Shown here: in pieces, positions 1 through 8,058 of the stretch
Numbering within the stretch: position 1 is the first letter of the stretch
How the letters are laid out: each line of letters begins with the position of its first letter
Source of the DNA: Clostridium folliculivorans
GTDB lineage: Bacteria > Bacillota > Clostridia > Clostridiales > Clostridiaceae
Assembly: GCF_024341905.1 (NCBI RefSeq)
Contig: NZ_BQXY01000001.1
Location: 777,013 to 841,012 of the forward strand
Reading direction: 5' to 3'
DNA: 64,000 bases
Notes under the pieces: generated by a model
Databases searched by the model: none
Told to the model about the DNA's origin: nothing
Seen by the model: the letters and a program-made list of their open reading frames with translations, nothing else
Made by a program: the position numbers and the translations under genes

Positions 1-549
1 GATAATTTGAAAGGGTACTTAGATGCATTAGGAATAAAATATAATGTTGATCCTAAAATCGTAAGAGGCTTAGATTATTATACAAAAACAGTTTTTGAAA
101 TAATCCATGATGGATTAACAGTTTGCGGTGGAGGAAGATATGATAAGCTGATTGAAGAAATTGGTGGACCTTCAATGCCAGCCTTTGGATTTGGATTAGG
201 GCTTGAAAGACTTCTTATGATAATAGAAAATCAAGGTGTAGAAATTCCAAAACCAATATATATAGACTTGTTTGTTGGTTCAATTGGGGAAAAATCTAAT
301 TTTGAAGCATTAAAATTGATTTGCGATTTAAGGAAATATGGAATATACTGTGAATGTGATCATATGAAGAAGAGCGTTAAAGCTCAAATGAAATATGCTA
401 ATAAAATAGGAGCAAGATTCACTTTAATATTAGGTGAAGATGAAATTGCTAATAAGTCAGCAAAACTTAAAAATATGAGTAATGGCGAAGAAAGTATAGT
501 AAATCTTACTGATTTAGATTTTTTAGCTAAATTAATAAAAGAGCAATAG
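1..549 (+). CDS. hisS: Histidyl-tRNA synthetase, C-terminal part
   Basis: Class II aminoacyl-tRNA synthetase that charges tRNA-His in the cytoplasm. The gene enters from outside the window, so only about 182 C-terminal residues are present. They include the HisRS motif GLDYYTKTVFE and the motif-3 region GGGRYDKL...FGFGLGLERL, followed by the small alpha/beta anticodon-binding domain. The reading frame runs from base 1 with no start here. aspS follows after 11 bases with its own ribosome binding site, the usual hisS-aspS operon of Firmicutes. Confidence 0.96.
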   Translation, partial: DNLKGYLDALGIKYNVDPKIVRGLDYYTKTVFEIIHDGLTVCGGGRYDKLIEEIGGPSMPAFGFGLGLERLLMIIENQGVEIPKPIYIDLFVGSIGEKSNFEALKLICDLRKYGIYCECDHMKKSVKAQMKYANKIGARFTLILGEDEIANKSAKLKNMSNGEESIVNLTDLDFLAKLIKEQ

Positions 550-560
550 GAGGATACACC

Positions 561-2345
561 ATGGGTGAAGCATTACAAGGATTAAAAAGAACCATAATGT
601 GTGGTGAAGTAAGAGAAAGTAATATAGGCGAAAACATAACAGTAATGGGATGGGTTCAAAGAAGAAGAAATTTAGGTGGATTAGAATTTGTAGATTTAAG
701 AGATAGAACAGGAATACTTCAAGTTGTTTTTGGAGACGAGATAAACAGTGAAGCATTTAACAAAGCTGGTAGCATAAGATCAGAATACTGTATTGCTGTT
801 ACTGGTGAGGTAGTAAAAAGAGAAGCTCCAAACAACAATATTCCAACTGGTATGGTAGAACTTAAGGCTGAGTACATAAAGATATTATCTGAGTCTGAAA
901 CTCCACCTATATATATAAAAGAAAATTTAGATGCAGCTGAAAATATAAGATTAAAATATAGATATCTTGATCTAAGAAGACCAGATATGCAAAATATATT
1001 CAAGATAAGACACAGAGCTACTAAAGCAATAAGAGATTTTCTTGATAATAATGGTTTCTTAGAAGTTGAGACTCCAATACTTACAAAATCTACTCCAGAA
1101 GGAGCTAGAGACTATCTAGTGCCTTCAAGAAATTATCCAGGAATGTTTTATGCATTACCTCAATCACCACAGTTGTTTAAGCAACTTTTAATGGTTTCAG
1201 GATTTGATAAATACTTCCAAATAGCTAAATGCTTTAGAGATGAGGATTTAAGAGCTAACAGACAACCTGAGTTTACTCAAGTTGACCTTGAGATGAGCTT
1301 CGTTGAAGCTGATGATGTAATGGCATTAAATGAGGGATTAATAGCTCATGTATTTAAAGAAGTTTTAGGTGTAGAAGTTAAACTTCCAATAAAGAGAATG
1401 ACTTTTAAAGAAGGTATGGAAAAGTACGGCTCTGATAAACCAGATTTAAGATTTGGTATGGAGATTACTGATCTTACTGAAGTTGTTAAATTTGCAGAAT
1501 TTAAAGTGTTTGCTGATGCAATAGCAAATAACGGATCTGTTAGAGCTCTTAACTTAAAAGGTGGAGCTTCCATGGGAAGAAAAGATATAGATAGATTAGG
1601 TGAATTCGTTAAGACGTTCAAAGCTAAAGGATTAGCTTGGATACAACTTAAAGAAGGCGAAGTGAAATCTCCAATAGCTAAGTTCTTAAAGGAAGATGAA
1701 CTTAAAAATATTATAAATACAATGAATGCAGAAGATGGAGATTTAATTTTAATCGTTGCAGATAAAAACTCTGTAGTTTTCCAAAGCTTAGGTCAACTAA
1801 GATTAGAATTGGCTAAAAAGTTTGATTTAATAAAGGATAAAAATGAATTTAACTTTACTTGGATTACTGAGTTCCCACTTTTCGAGTATGATGAAGAAGA
1901 AGGAAGATACTTTGCAGCACATCATCCGTTCACAATGCCAATGGATGAAGATATAGATTTCTTAACATCTGATCCTGGAAAAGTAAGAGCTAAGGCTTAT
2001 GACTTAGTTCTAAATGGAGAAGAACTTGGTGGAGGATCTATAAGAATCCACGATACTAAGCTTCAAGAAAAGATGTTTGAAGCTCTAGGATTTACAACTG
2101 AATCAGCTTGGGAAAAGTTTGGATTCTTACTTGAAGCATTTAAGTTTGGACCACCACCTCACGGCGGATTAGCATTTGGCTTAGATAGAATGATAATGTT
2201 CTTAGCAGGTACTGATAACATAAAAGATGTTATCACATTCCCTAAGAATCAAAATGCGTTCTGTTATTTAACTGAAGCTCCTAATGTTGTGGATGAAAAA
2301 CAATTAACAGAGCTTGGAATTGCAACTGTAAAAAGTGAAAAATAG
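561..2345 (+). CDS. aspS: Aspartyl-tRNA synthetase
   Basis: Charges tRNA-Asp. At 594 residues it has the length of bacterial-type AspRS: N-terminal OB-fold anticodon domain (about residues 15-105, with GWVQRRRNLGG and FVDLRDRTG), class II catalytic core with motif 2 (FRDEDLRANRQPEFTQVD) and motif 3 (GLAFGLDRM), and the bacterial GAD insertion (about 300-420). ATG is preceded by AGGAGG. It is co-transcribed with hisS and ends in an intrinsic terminator. No T-box is visible directly before it, so any control would lie upstream of hisS. A tRNA-Asp gene is at 44954. Whether the enzyme also charges tRNA-Asn cannot be told here. Confidence 0.97.
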   Translation: MGEALQGLKRTIMCGEVRESNIGENITVMGWVQRRRNLGGLEFVDLRDRTGILQVVFGDEINSEAFNKAGSIRSEYCIAVTGEVVKREAPNNNIPTGMVELKAEYIKILSESETPPIYIKENLDAAENIRLKYRYLDLRRPDMQNIFKIRHRATKAIRDFLDNNGFLEVETPILTKSTPEGARDYLVPSRNYPGMFYALPQSPQLFKQLLMVSGFDKYFQIAKCFRDEDLRANRQPEFTQVDLEMSFVEADDVMALNEGLIAHVFKEVLGVEVKLPIKRMTFKEGMEKYGSDKPDLRFGMEITDLTEVVKFAEFKVFADAIANNGSVRALNLKGGASMGRKDIDRLGEFVKTFKAKGLAWIQLKEGEVKSPIAKFLKEDELKNIINTMNAEDGDLILIVADKNSVVFQSLGQLRLELAKKFDLIKDKNEFNFTWITEFPLFEYDEEEGRYFAAHHPFTMPMDEDIDFLTSDPGKVRAKAYDLVLNGEELGGGSIRIHDTKLQEKMFEALGFTTESAWEKFGFLLEAFKFGPPPHGGLAFGLDRMIMFLAGTDNIKDVITFPKNQNAFCYLTEAPNVVDEKQLTELGIATVKSEK

Positions 2346-2378
2346 ATTGCTATAAACTAAGGCAGTTATTGATATGAA

Positions 2379-2416
2379 AAATAACTTCAATATTTATTAT
2401 TGGAGTTATTTTTTAC
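2379..2416 (+). terminator. Intrinsic terminator of hisS-aspS
   Basis: Inverted repeat AATAACTTCAAT / ATTGGAGTTATT (2380-2391 and 2399-2410) followed by a T run. It lies 35 bases after the aspS stop. Confidence 0.85.
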
Positions 2417-2470
2417 TATATAGAAAAATATAAAATTTTTATGCTAGCTAAATCTAGAAATTTCAAGTGC
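2415..2470 (+). repeat. Left end of the terminator-associated repeat family
   Basis: A segment with ATATAAAATTTTTATG at 2428-2443 and then TAGAAATTTCAA. It closely resembles 53871-53925 and 36281-36335 and, inverted, 33910-33958. As in those copies it begins just downstream of a gene terminator. Only the left part of the element is recognisable here. Confidence 0.5.
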
Positions 2471-2566
2471 ATAGGCTAACATTATAACTATAAATTCAAC
2501 TATTCAAGAGCGATTGTTTGTAATAAAGAAGTTATTTATTGTATAAAAGAAGCACAGATGATACAA

Positions 2567-2588
2567 TATATACCGTATACTGGTATAC
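2567..2588. promoter_or_regulatory. Probable CsoR-family operator
   Basis: Palindrome TATACC-GTATACT-GGTATA (arms 2569-2574 and 2582-2587), about 20 bases before the start codon of the CsoR-family gene. It has the TACC...GGTA architecture of CsoR/DUF156 operators. Autoregulation is inferred from position and symmetry. Confidence 0.55.
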
Positions 2589-2606
2589 TAACAGGAGTGA
2601 TATATT

Positions 2607-2903
2607 ATGGATGAAATAATTGATGATATTGTTGATGAAAAAAGCGAAAAACTTAAGAAAGATATATTAGTAAGGCTAAGAAGAATAGAAGGTCAAGTAA
2701 AAGGCATTCATGGAATGATAGATAAAAACGTATGTTGTCCTGATGTTCTTGTACAAATAGCAGCTATTAGAGCGGCTATAAATAAAGTTGGAGCATTAAT
2801 TATAGAAGATTATGCTAGAAATTGTATGGGCATTCCCCACGATTCAGAAGCAGAAGAAGGTCTACAGCAATTAATTAAGACAATCAATACCTTTATGAAG
2901 TAA
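2607..2903 (+). CDS. CsoR/RcnR-family (DUF156) metal- or sulfur-sensing repressor
   Basis: A 98-residue all-helical DNA-binding repressor. The family signature is clear: RLRRIEGQVKGI (about 23-34), CCPDVLVQIAAIRAAI (43-58) and a C-terminal helix with C73. In copper-sensing CsoR the ligands are Cys, His and Cys at spacings 25 and 4. Here these positions are C44, Y69 and C73, so the histidine is a tyrosine. The family also includes persulfide sensors (CstR) that keep both cysteines but lack the histidine, so copper sensing should not be assumed. RBS AGGAG precedes ATG. A palindromic operator lies just upstream and a terminator just downstream, so it is a single-gene unit. No metal ATPase or copper chaperone is adjacent. 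Confidence 0.88.
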   Translation: MDEIIDDIVDEKSEKLKKDILVRLRRIEGQVKGIHGMIDKNVCCPDVLVQIAAIRAAINKVGALIIEDYARNCMGIPHDSEAEEGLQQLIKTINTFMK

Positions 2904-2933
2904 TTTGATTTAATAAACATCAACATTAATTTA

Positions 2934-2969
2934 AAAAATAGGCATCTCCTTAGGGGGTGCCTATTTTGG
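2934..2969 (+). terminator. Terminator between the CsoR-like gene and the exporter genes
   Basis: Strong stem AAAATAGGCATCTCC / GGGGTGCCTATTTT with loop TTAG (arms about 2935-2949 and 2954-2967). It is flanked by A and T runs, so it can serve both convergent units. Confidence 0.9.
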
Positions 2970-2978
2970 TGATTAAAA

Positions 2979-3446
2979 TCAATAAGGTCTTCTATTCTTA
3001 TCAACTATCTCCATATAACGATGTCTAGCAGAACTAATCAATCTTGTAATTGTTGAAACAAATATTACGCCAAGTGCTAATGTTCCAGCACTTGCTAAAG
3101 TGGTAGCTAAAGTCTGAAAAGATTTATTCATATCCCCTCTAATAGCTTCATACATCGTATAATACATTCCACCGCCTGGTACTAGAGGTATAAGAGCACA
3201 AATAACTATTGTAGTAACTGGGGTTTTTAGTATTCTAGCACATGCTTCTGAATACGCACTGAATACAATTGATGAAATAAATAAACCAGCTATATCTGAA
3301 CCTGTTTTCTGTAAAGCAAGCTTATAAATTATCCAGCTTATCATACCACCAATAGAAGAAAAAATTAAGTTTTTTCCTTTTATATTAAAGATTATACCAA
3401 ATCCGAAGGTAGCAATGAAAGCAGCTATAGTTTCTTTAAACAACAT
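2979..3446 (-). CDS. Threonine/serine exporter, small subunit (ThrE_2/DUF3815)
   Basis: A 155-residue membrane protein with about five hydrophobic segments, matching the C-terminal half of the ThrE exporter family, with the typical PGGGMYYTMYE segment. In this family the exporter is split into a larger ThrE_1 part and this smaller part. The ATG at 3446 is chosen because GGAGGT lies 8 bases upstream; an in-frame extension to 3500 would overlap the upstream gene without its own RBS. It follows the partner gene after one base, which suggests translational coupling. Substrate is inferred from the family (export of threonine, serine or related small molecules). Confidence 0.85.
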   Translation of the reverse strand: MLFKETIAAFIATFGFGIIFNIKGKNLIFSSIGGMISWIIYKLALQKTGSDIAGLFISSIVFSAYSEACARILKTPVTTIVICALIPLVPGGGMYYTMYEAIRGDMNKSFQTLATTLASAGTLALGVIFVSTITRLISSARHRYMEIVDKNRRPY

Positions 3447-3447
3447 A

Positions 3448-4215
3448 TTATATACCTCCAAACTTATTAAACCAAAGAATAAGAACAACACCGGTACCAA
3501 CAGCGATAGAAATAGCTATTAAGAATGCTTCAGCAGCTCTTGTAAGTCCAGAAACTAGATCGCCAGCAATAGTATCCCGTATAGCGTTTGTTATGGCTAG
3601 ACCTGGGACTAGAAGCATTACTGAACCTATTATAACTTTATCTACGTTAGAACCTATACCCTCTCTAACTAAAATTAGAGCCATACCAGCCACAATAGAG
3701 CCGCTTATACTATTTATAAAAAAGTCGTTTATGCTAAGTTCACTGCAGAGATTGGAAAATAACATTATAATAACTCCAATTATAAATGCAGAAACAAAAT
3801 CCTTAATATTGCCGCCAAATAATATGGAAAATGCTGCAGCACCTAAGGCAGAGAAAAATATGGTTATAGGAGCGCTATATCTTTTCCCATTCTCAATATT
3901 AATAAGCTCGTTATAAAATTGATCAACTGTAAGATCTAAAGTTTTTATATTACGAGATAAGTCATTCACTCTAGAAATTTTTTCTAGGTTTACAGTTCTT
4001 CTATGTATTCTCTTTATAAGAGAGGTAGTCTTATGATTTTCATCGGAAACAGAAGACATTATACCCGTTGGCGTAACAAAACTTTCAGCGTATTCCACTC
4101 CGAAAGCTTTGCATATTCTCCAAATGGTTTCTTCAACTCTATAAGTTTCACCACCGCTCTCTAGTATAATTTGGCCAGCGAAAGTGGCAACATGTAAAAT
4201 TTTATTTATGTCCAT
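3448..4215 (-). CDS. Threonine/serine exporter, large subunit (ThrE_1/DUF1212)
   Basis: 255 residues: a soluble N-terminal part of about 115 residues containing the family motif ESGGETYRVEETI, then about five transmembrane helices (about 118-250). With the next gene it makes a complete two-polypeptide ThrE-type exporter. ATG is preceded by GAGGTTATT. It is first in a two-gene leftward operon. Substrate specificity is not visible from sequence. Confidence 0.85.
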   Translation of the reverse strand: MDINKILHVATFAGQIILESGGETYRVEETIWRICKAFGVEYAESFVTPTGIMSSVSDENHKTTSLIKRIHRRTVNLEKISRVNDLSRNIKTLDLTVDQFYNELINIENGKRYSAPITIFFSALGAAAFSILFGGNIKDFVSAFIIGVIIMLFSNLCSELSINDFFINSISGSIVAGMALILVREGIGSNVDKVIIGSVMLLVPGLAITNAIRDTIAGDLVSGLTRAAEAFLIAISIAVGTGVVLILWFNKFGGI

Positions 4216-4675
4216 AATAACCTCATTGAAATTCTATAATTGATTATTAGTAATATTTTAATAGTAGCAGTTTTATAGTAACCCTTTAACAGGGGGCTTA
4301 TTAAAATTTAATTTTTATTTGATCTTAAAATATTATTTACTATCAGTTTCAGACCAATATAATTGACGCTAAAACCATGAAATAATTATGTTAAAATCAC
4401 ACCAGTTGTATTATAACATAATTATTGAAGGAACTTAATTATTTACCAAAGATTTAAATAATAATTAACCATGAGCCAATTTAATTATAAAATATTTAAT
4501 ATTTATCATGGTTTGGGTAGAAAAATTAGAAATACCTAAAATAGCATTAATGAGATATTTTAACAATATTTATACCTGAAAATGTTTTCATTACGATTTT
4601 TATTAAGTGGTTATATTGATTAAATTCTTATTAAAACATATAATCAATATAAACGAAAGAAATTGGGGTGATTGA
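4216..4675. other. Intergenic region between the exporter and glyA
   Basis: 460 AT-rich bases between divergent genes, so it should hold both promoters. I see an inverted pair of 8-mers, AACCATGA near 4467 and TCATGGTT near 4507. I find no riboswitch fold, repeat-family member or supportable ORF. Confidence 0.4.
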
Positions 4676-5911
4676 ATGGATTTTAATAATTTAAGAAACA
4701 ATGACAAAGACATATATGATCTTGTAGAAAAAGAACTACATAGACAACAAAATGGAATAGAACTTATAGCTTCCGAAAATTTTACTAGTGAAGCAGTTAT
4801 GGAAGCCATGGGATCATATTTAACTAACAAATACGCTGAAGGATATCCAAGCAAAAGATACTATGGTGGATGTCACGTAGTAGATGAAGTAGAAGACATA
4901 GCAAGAGAAAGAGCAAAAAAACTTTTTGGAGCTGAACATGCTAATGTACAACCACATTCAGGTTCTCAAGCAAACATGGCAGTCTATTTTTCAGTATTAA
5001 ATCCTGGAGATACAGTTTTAGGGATGGATCTTAGCAATGGAGGACATCTAACTCACGGATCACCTGTGAATTTTTCTGGAAAGTTATTTAAATTTGTATC
5101 TTATAAGGTAGATAAAACTACTGAAACAATAGATTATGAAGAAGTTAGAAAGATTGCTTTAGACTGTAAGCCAAAAATGATAGTTGCTGGAGCAAGCGCA
5201 TATTCAAGAACTCTTGATTTCGAAAAATTCAGAGCTATTGCTGATGAAGTTGGAGCATACTTAATGGTGGATATGGCTCACATTGCTGGACTTGTAGCTA
5301 CAGGAAATCATCCATCACCGGTTCCATATGCTGATTTTGTTACTTCAACAACTCATAAGACTTTAAGAGGTCCAAGAGGTGGGCTAATCCTTTGTAAGGA
5401 AAAGTATGCAAAGGATATTGATAAAACTATTTTCCCTGGAATGCAAGGTGGACCACTTATGCATATAATTGCAGGTAAAGCTGTTTGCTTTAAGGAAGCA
5501 TTAGAGCCTTCATTTAAGGAATATACAACTCAAGTTATAAAGAATGCTAAAGTTCTTGGTGAAGAATTAATAGCTAGAGGGTTTAAATTAGTATCTAACG
5601 GTACTGACAATCATTTATTACTTGTAGATTTAAGCAATAAAGATATAACAGGTAAAGAAGCAGAAATACTTCTTGATACTATAGGAATAACAGTAAATAA
5701 GAATACAGTGCCAAATGAAACTAGAAGCCCATTTGTAACTAGTGGGGTAAGAATAGGAACTCCTGCAGTTACAACAAGAGGTTTTGTTGAAGCTGATATG
5801 AAAGAAATTGCTGAAATAATTGACTTCGTAATAACTAATAAGGATGGGGATCTTTCTTTTGCAAAGGAAAAAGTAAAAGTACTTTGTGATAAATATCCAT
5901 TATATAAGTAA
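4676..5911 (+). CDS. glyA: Serine hydroxymethyltransferase
   Basis: PLP enzyme that interconverts serine and glycine while forming 5,10-methylene-tetrahydrofolate, the main source of one-carbon units. 411 residues, normal for bacterial GlyA. The PLP lysine is K228 in [13 protein letters not shown]. Other hallmarks are ELIASENF near the N-terminus, SGSQAN, and the DMAHIAGL segment that contacts PLP. The ATG follows a GGGG-containing RBS. It is monocistronic as far as can be seen; a long palindrome follows the stop. Confidence 0.97.
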   Translation: MDFNNLRNNDKDIYDLVEKELHRQQNGIELIASENFTSEAVMEAMGSYLTNKYAEGYPSKRYYGGCHVVDEVEDIARERAKKLFGAEHANVQPHSGSQANMAVYFSVLNPGDTVLGMDLSNGGHLTHGSPVNFSGKLFKFVSYKVDKTTETIDYEEVRKIALDCKPKMIVAGASAYSRTLDFEKFRAIADEVGAYLMVDMAHIAGLVATGNHPSPVPYADFVTSTTHKTLRGPRGGLILCKEKYAKDIDKTIFPGMQGGPLMHIIAGKAVCFKEALEPSFKEYTTQVIKNAKVLGEELIARGFKLVSNGTDNHLLLVDLSNKDITGKEAEILLDTIGITVNKNTVPNETRSPFVTSGVRIGTPAVTTRGFVEADMKEIAEIIDFVITNKDGDLSFAKEKVKVLCDKYPLYK

Positions 5912-5930
5912 GTCTCATTAGGCTGATGAA

Positions 5931-6012
5931 TGAACCATTGTAGTTCAATATCCACATAGTCCTCTAAAGTTGTAGAGAGGCTCATGTGATTAATTGGAGC
6001 TGCAGTGGTTCA
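5931..6012. repeat. 82-nt long palindrome after glyA
   Basis: The ends TGAACCATTGTAGTTCA (5931-5947) and GGAGCTGCAGTGGTTCA (5996-6012) are inverted copies with few mismatches. Inside, CACAT...CATGTG and AGTCCTCT...AGAGAGGCT continue the pairing, so nearly the whole segment can fold into one hairpin. It lacks a downstream T run, so it is not a standard terminator. It resembles the other small palindromic elements of this window in form. Confidence 0.6.
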
Positions 6013-6153
6013 TATTTATTTATGAATATGTTTAGTAATGAGTTGAAATTAAATTATCACTATTTATATTTTAATGGGTGCGTAAGAGAATTAATAGGAG
6101 CAGGTACATCTTTAGCTTTAAAGTGATAAAATAGTATAAAAGGGAGTGATTGT

Positions 6154-7089
6154 ATGAATTTTATTGATTTACATTGCGATACAGCGCTGAAGTTATTTAG
6201 TGATAGAGACGCTAAGTTAAGAGAAAATCAGTTTTCTGTCGACATTATGAAATTAAAAGCTGGTAATGCTAAAGCTCAATTCTTTGCATTATTCTTAGAA
6301 AAAGATCAATGTGGTGATTTAAAAAATGATTGTATTGATATGTATAAAAGATTAGTTAGTGAATTAGATGAAAATAAATCTGATATAGCTTTAGTTAGAA
6401 ATTATGATCAGTACTTAAGATGTCAAAATGAAAATAAGCTAGGAGCTTTTATAACTATAGAGGAAGGCGGAGCAATAGCTGGGGATATAAATAATCTGCA
6501 AGAATTCTATGATATGGGTATTAGATTAATAACCTTGACTTGGAATTTTGAAAATGAAATTGGCTATCCACATTGCAAAAAAGAATATGCAGATAAGGGA
6601 TTGAAACCATTTGGTATAGAAGTGGTTAAAAAAATGAATGAACTCGGAATAATTATCGATGTATCCCATCTATCTGATGGTGGATTTTTTGATGTAGCTA
6701 AGTGCTCAACAAAACCTTTTGTTGCGTCTCATTCAAATTCTAGAGCTATAAGAAACCATACTAGAAATTTAACAGATGAGATGATTAAAATATTAAGCAC
6801 TGCAGGTGGAGTAATGGGAATAAACTTCTGCAGCGGTTTTGTAGGTAAGAGTAAGACTACCAAAATAGATGATATGGTAGAGCATATTAATCACATAAGA
6901 AAAATTGGTGGAATAGATTGTATAGCTTTAGGTAGTGACTTTGATGGTATAGAAAACGAAGTTGAAATAAAAGATGCAAGTGAGATGGGAAAATTAGCAG
7001 ATGCTCTTGTAAAAAATAATTTCTCTTATGATGATGTTGAAAAGATATTCTATAAAAATGCGGAAAGAATTATAAGAGAAGTATTGTAG
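6154..7089 (+). CDS. Membrane-dipeptidase-family (M19) peptidase
   Basis: A 311-residue zinc-dependent dipeptidase of the renal dipeptidase family, with an amidohydrolase-type barrel. Metal-ligand motifs are in place: HCDTAL at residues 7-12, EEGGAIAGD near 109 and the histidines of DVSHLSD and ASHSNSRAI (about 170-195). No signal peptide, so cytoplasmic; it probably hydrolyses imported peptides, possibly with D-residues as known for the family. ATG has an AGGGAG RBS. An SDR gene follows after 59 bases, perhaps in the same transcript. Confidence 0.92.
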   Translation: MNFIDLHCDTALKLFSDRDAKLRENQFSVDIMKLKAGNAKAQFFALFLEKDQCGDLKNDCIDMYKRLVSELDENKSDIALVRNYDQYLRCQNENKLGAFITIEEGGAIAGDINNLQEFYDMGIRLITLTWNFENEIGYPHCKKEYADKGLKPFGIEVVKKMNELGIIIDVSHLSDGGFFDVAKCSTKPFVASHSNSRAIRNHTRNLTDEMIKILSTAGGVMGINFCSGFVGKSKTTKIDDMVEHINHIRKIGGIDCIALGSDFDGIENEVEIKDASEMGKLADALVKNNFSYDDVEKIFYKNAERIIREVL

Positions 7090-7148
7090 TGAAATATAAG
7101 CAACTTTGCAAAAATTAAGGATATATAAATTTAGTAGGTGAATAATTT

Positions 7149-7892
7149 ATGAATGATTTAAACGGAAGAGTAGTTATAGTAACTGGCGCTTCAAAAGGAA
7201 TAGGAAAAGACATAGCGATGAATCTAGCTTCTAAAGGAGCTTCAATAGTTGTTAACTATAATAAAGACCTTGAAGGGGCAGAGGAAGTTGTTAGTTATAT
7301 AAAAGAGAATGGCGGTTATGCAGTAGCATTTCAAAGCAATGTAGGAATATATTCAGAAGCTCAAAGGTTGATAGAATTTACGTACGAAACTTTTGGAAAA
7401 ATTGATATTCTTATAAATAATGCAGGCGTTTCTCATATTGGATTATTGATGGATATGAATGAAAATGAAATAGATAGGCTGATAGATACTAACATCAAAG
7501 GTGTAATGTATACATCAAAGTTTGCAATTCCATATTTCTTAAATAAAGGAAAAGGTATTATTATCAATATATCTTCAATATGGGGGCAGTCAGGTGCGGC
7601 TTGTGAGGCTATTTATAGTGCTACTAAGGGAGCTGTAAACAGTTTTACAAAAGCCTTAGCGAAGGAACTTGCGCCATCTAAGATAAGAGTCAATGGTGTA
7701 GCGCCAGGCGTTATAAATACATCGATGAATAAGTGGCTCTCAGAAGAAGAAAAGAGCATGCTCATAGATGAGATACCAATGTGCAGATTTGGTGAAGGAA
7801 ATGAGGTTGCTGAAGTTGTAAGTTTTCTATGCTCAGAACAATCCTCTTACCTAACAGGTCAAATACTCACAGTGGATGGCGGAATGATTTAA
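7149..7892 (+). CDS. Short-chain dehydrogenase; YmfI-like EF-P 5-aminopentanone reductase candidate
   Basis: 247-residue classical SDR: the NAD(P)-binding motif TGASKGIG (about 13-20), NNAG near 89, and catalytic Ser, Tyr and Lys in ISSIWGQSGAACEAIYSATKGA. The stretch SSIWG-GA-CE before the catalytic Tyr is like that of the YmfI group, which reduces 5-aminopentanone on elongation factor P in Bacillus, more than that of FabG of fatty acid synthesis. There are no fatty acid genes around. The SDR assignment is certain; the EF-P role is inference. Confidence 0.75.
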   Translation: MNDLNGRVVIVTGASKGIGKDIAMNLASKGASIVVNYNKDLEGAEEVVSYIKENGGYAVAFQSNVGIYSEAQRLIEFTYETFGKIDILINNAGVSHIGLLMDMNENEIDRLIDTNIKGVMYTSKFAIPYFLNKGKGIIINISSIWGQSGAACEAIYSATKGAVNSFTKALAKELAPSKIRVNGVAPGVINTSMNKWLSEEEKSMLIDEIPMCRFGEGNEVAEVVSFLCSEQSSYLTGQILTVDGGMI

Positions 7893-7899
7893 TATACAT

Positions 7900-7980
7900 C
7901 TATAGAATACCAGGTCCAAATGAAATGTATTTATCAAGTAAAATACCATTAATAGTTAAATAGATTATTGGTACATCTAT
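7900..7980. repeat. Degenerate copy of the TAGATAA-CCAGTTC palindromic element
   Basis: TATAGAATACCAGGTCC at the left and an inverted relative, ATTGGTACATCTATA, at the right. The interior CATTAATAGTTAAAT is shared with the element at 43009-43110. Shorter and more diverged than the other copies. Confidence 0.45.
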
Positions 7981-7986
7981 ATATAA

Positions 7987-8032
7987 AAGCCATACATAAA
8001 TGAGAAAAGGTATCTCATAATATGTATGGCTT
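7987..8032. terminator. Hairpin between convergent genes
   Basis: AGCCATACAT...ATGTATGGCT encloses a second stem ATGAG...CTCAT. It lies between the SDR gene and the histidine kinase, which converge. The T run is weak, so it is only a candidate bidirectional terminator. Confidence 0.5.
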
Positions 8033-8058
8033 CATATCTATAAAGTATCGATGTTTTG

